The notes below the pieces were generated by a model that worked only from the letters and a program-made list of their open reading frames with translations, was not told the DNA's origin and did not search any database. Shown piece after piece: positions 63,357 to 64,000 of a DNA stretch of 64,000 bases (position 1 is the stretch's first letter; each line of letters begins with the position of its first letter). The position numbers and the translations under genes are program-made. The DNA comes from Gossypium raimondii (Eukaryota > Streptophyta > Magnoliopsida > Malvales > Malvaceae). Where the stretch lies: contig NC_068575.1 of the NCBI RefSeq assembly GCF_025698545.1, forward strand, positions 47,377,980 to 47,441,979. The letters run 5' to 3'.

Positions 63357-63576
63357 TTAATCAGAAGTGTCTTGTGCAATAGCAGATATTCCAGAGTTAC
63401 CTTCTACACCGTCACTGTCTACTCTAGATTTGTGTTGAGGAACAAAGGCACACAACGACGCCTTATAAGAATCTGCTTTCTCTTGAAGTTCCAAAGCACG
63501 CTCTAGTGTCACGGGCCGCAGTTCAAAGCCCGTGACCATGGCACCAAATGCATCCAATGGAGGTCTATTGCTCAGA
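63357..63576 (-). CDS. C-terminal exon of an unrecognised gene, truncated by an LTR
   Basis: The minus-strand frame ends at 63357 and reads PPLDAFGAMVTGFELRPVTL, followed by ERALELQEKADSYKASLCAF, then a hydrophilic tail ending AQDTSD. The composition (amphipathic ERALELQEKADSYK helix) looks like real protein. The upstream part of the open frame (63577-63629) lies in LTR sequence and is not expected to be coding in the original gene. A candidate acceptor CAATAG| at 63565-63570 would start the exon at 63564. I do not recognise the family. It may be the last exon of a gene whose 5' part is outside the window, or a gene remnant cut by the LTR. Confidence 0.45.
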
Positions 63577-64000
63577 TGTGGATCATTTGGCCCACAAGAA
63601 CTGGCCCGATTCAGAGAGCTGTGGGACAAGCCTGTCAGATTGAAGCCCGGTTGGCCCGATAATGAAGAGATGGCAACTTAGGCTAAAATGGTAACTAATC
63701 TTAGAAGATAGAGGGAAGCATATCTTGTAAAGATTAGATTAGATAAGGCTTATCTTGTAAATCCCTAAAATTAAGGGATATGGTTAAATCTCGTCCGTCG
63801 ATGTAAATGTATCTTGACCGTCGGTTTTGGGAGAGCTCAACTATAAATAGAGAGCCTCTCCCTCATTTGTACTCATTCCATTGTATTCTGAATTCTTAAG
63901 AGTAATAAGAGTTCTGAGAGCATTTACTCAAACACCTTGTGTGCATTCTTTTCTGTGGCTTTCTGTTGTTCTTTGGCTTAGCTTCTTTTGGCACAATCGC
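63577..64000 (+). mobile_element. LTR start, same family as 28484-29020, cut by the window end
   Basis: It shares ordered blocks with the LTR at 28484-29020: GGATCATTTGGCCCA-like start, TGGCCCGATTCA, the promoter CTCAACTATAAATAGA (about 63837-63852), GAGAGCATTTACTCAAACAC and TGTGTGCATT, then TGTGGCTTT. The transcript start should lie near 63875. The start at TGTGGATC (63577) is inferred. Whether a complete element follows cannot be seen. Confidence 0.65.

Overview
The window is nuclear DNA of a eudicot plant. The genes have many short exons with GT-AG introns in AT-rich DNA, and most intergenic space is retrotransposon debris. LTR styles beginning TGTAACA, TGTGACG or TGTTGG, and the protein matches, suggest a Malvaceae genome, possibly cotton (Gossypium). 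That assignment rests on recall of repeat styles and is tentative.

Layout: 1-5290 is a repeat block: a broken plant-mobile-domain fragment cut by a Copia-type LTR, a second solo LTR, and a large inverted repeat. A phi-class glutathione S-transferase gene (GSTF9/10-like, 3 exons) lies at 5374-6616. A MITE follows at about 7974-8339. A full-length but mutated Copia retrotransposon with matching target-site duplications occupies 8790-14193. The APC5 gene (anaphase-promoting complex subunit 5, 20 exons, 922 aa) fills 14801-27195. A decayed Gypsy element split by a 3.3-kb solo LTR lies at about 28484-33497. An NSUN-type RNA m5C methyltransferase gene with a PUA region (14 exons, about 604 aa) runs on the minus strand at 44099-35360. 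An old LTR carrying an internally deleted Copia element lies at about 45254-49140. The gene for ribosomal protein eL20 (RPL18a, 4 exons) at 50400-51788 converges with the intronless PTF2 gene (plant TFIIB-related factor) at 53966-52386. From 54 kb to the end there are mostly repeats, including an LTR inside an LTR inside a MITE (55083-59853). A partial minus-strand coding exon at 63357-63576 abuts an LTR that runs off the window.

The five complete genes are housekeeping or stress genes (detoxification, cell cycle, RNA modification, translation, transcription) and are not an operon or pathway. No tRNA, rRNA, CRISPR array or novel multi-gene system was found. The most unusual content is the layered repeat structure: ACGT-rich modules shared between unrelated LTR families, palindromic minisatellites in Gypsy LTRs, long hairpin repeats, a possible poison exon in APC5, and a GC-AG first intron in the NSUN gene.
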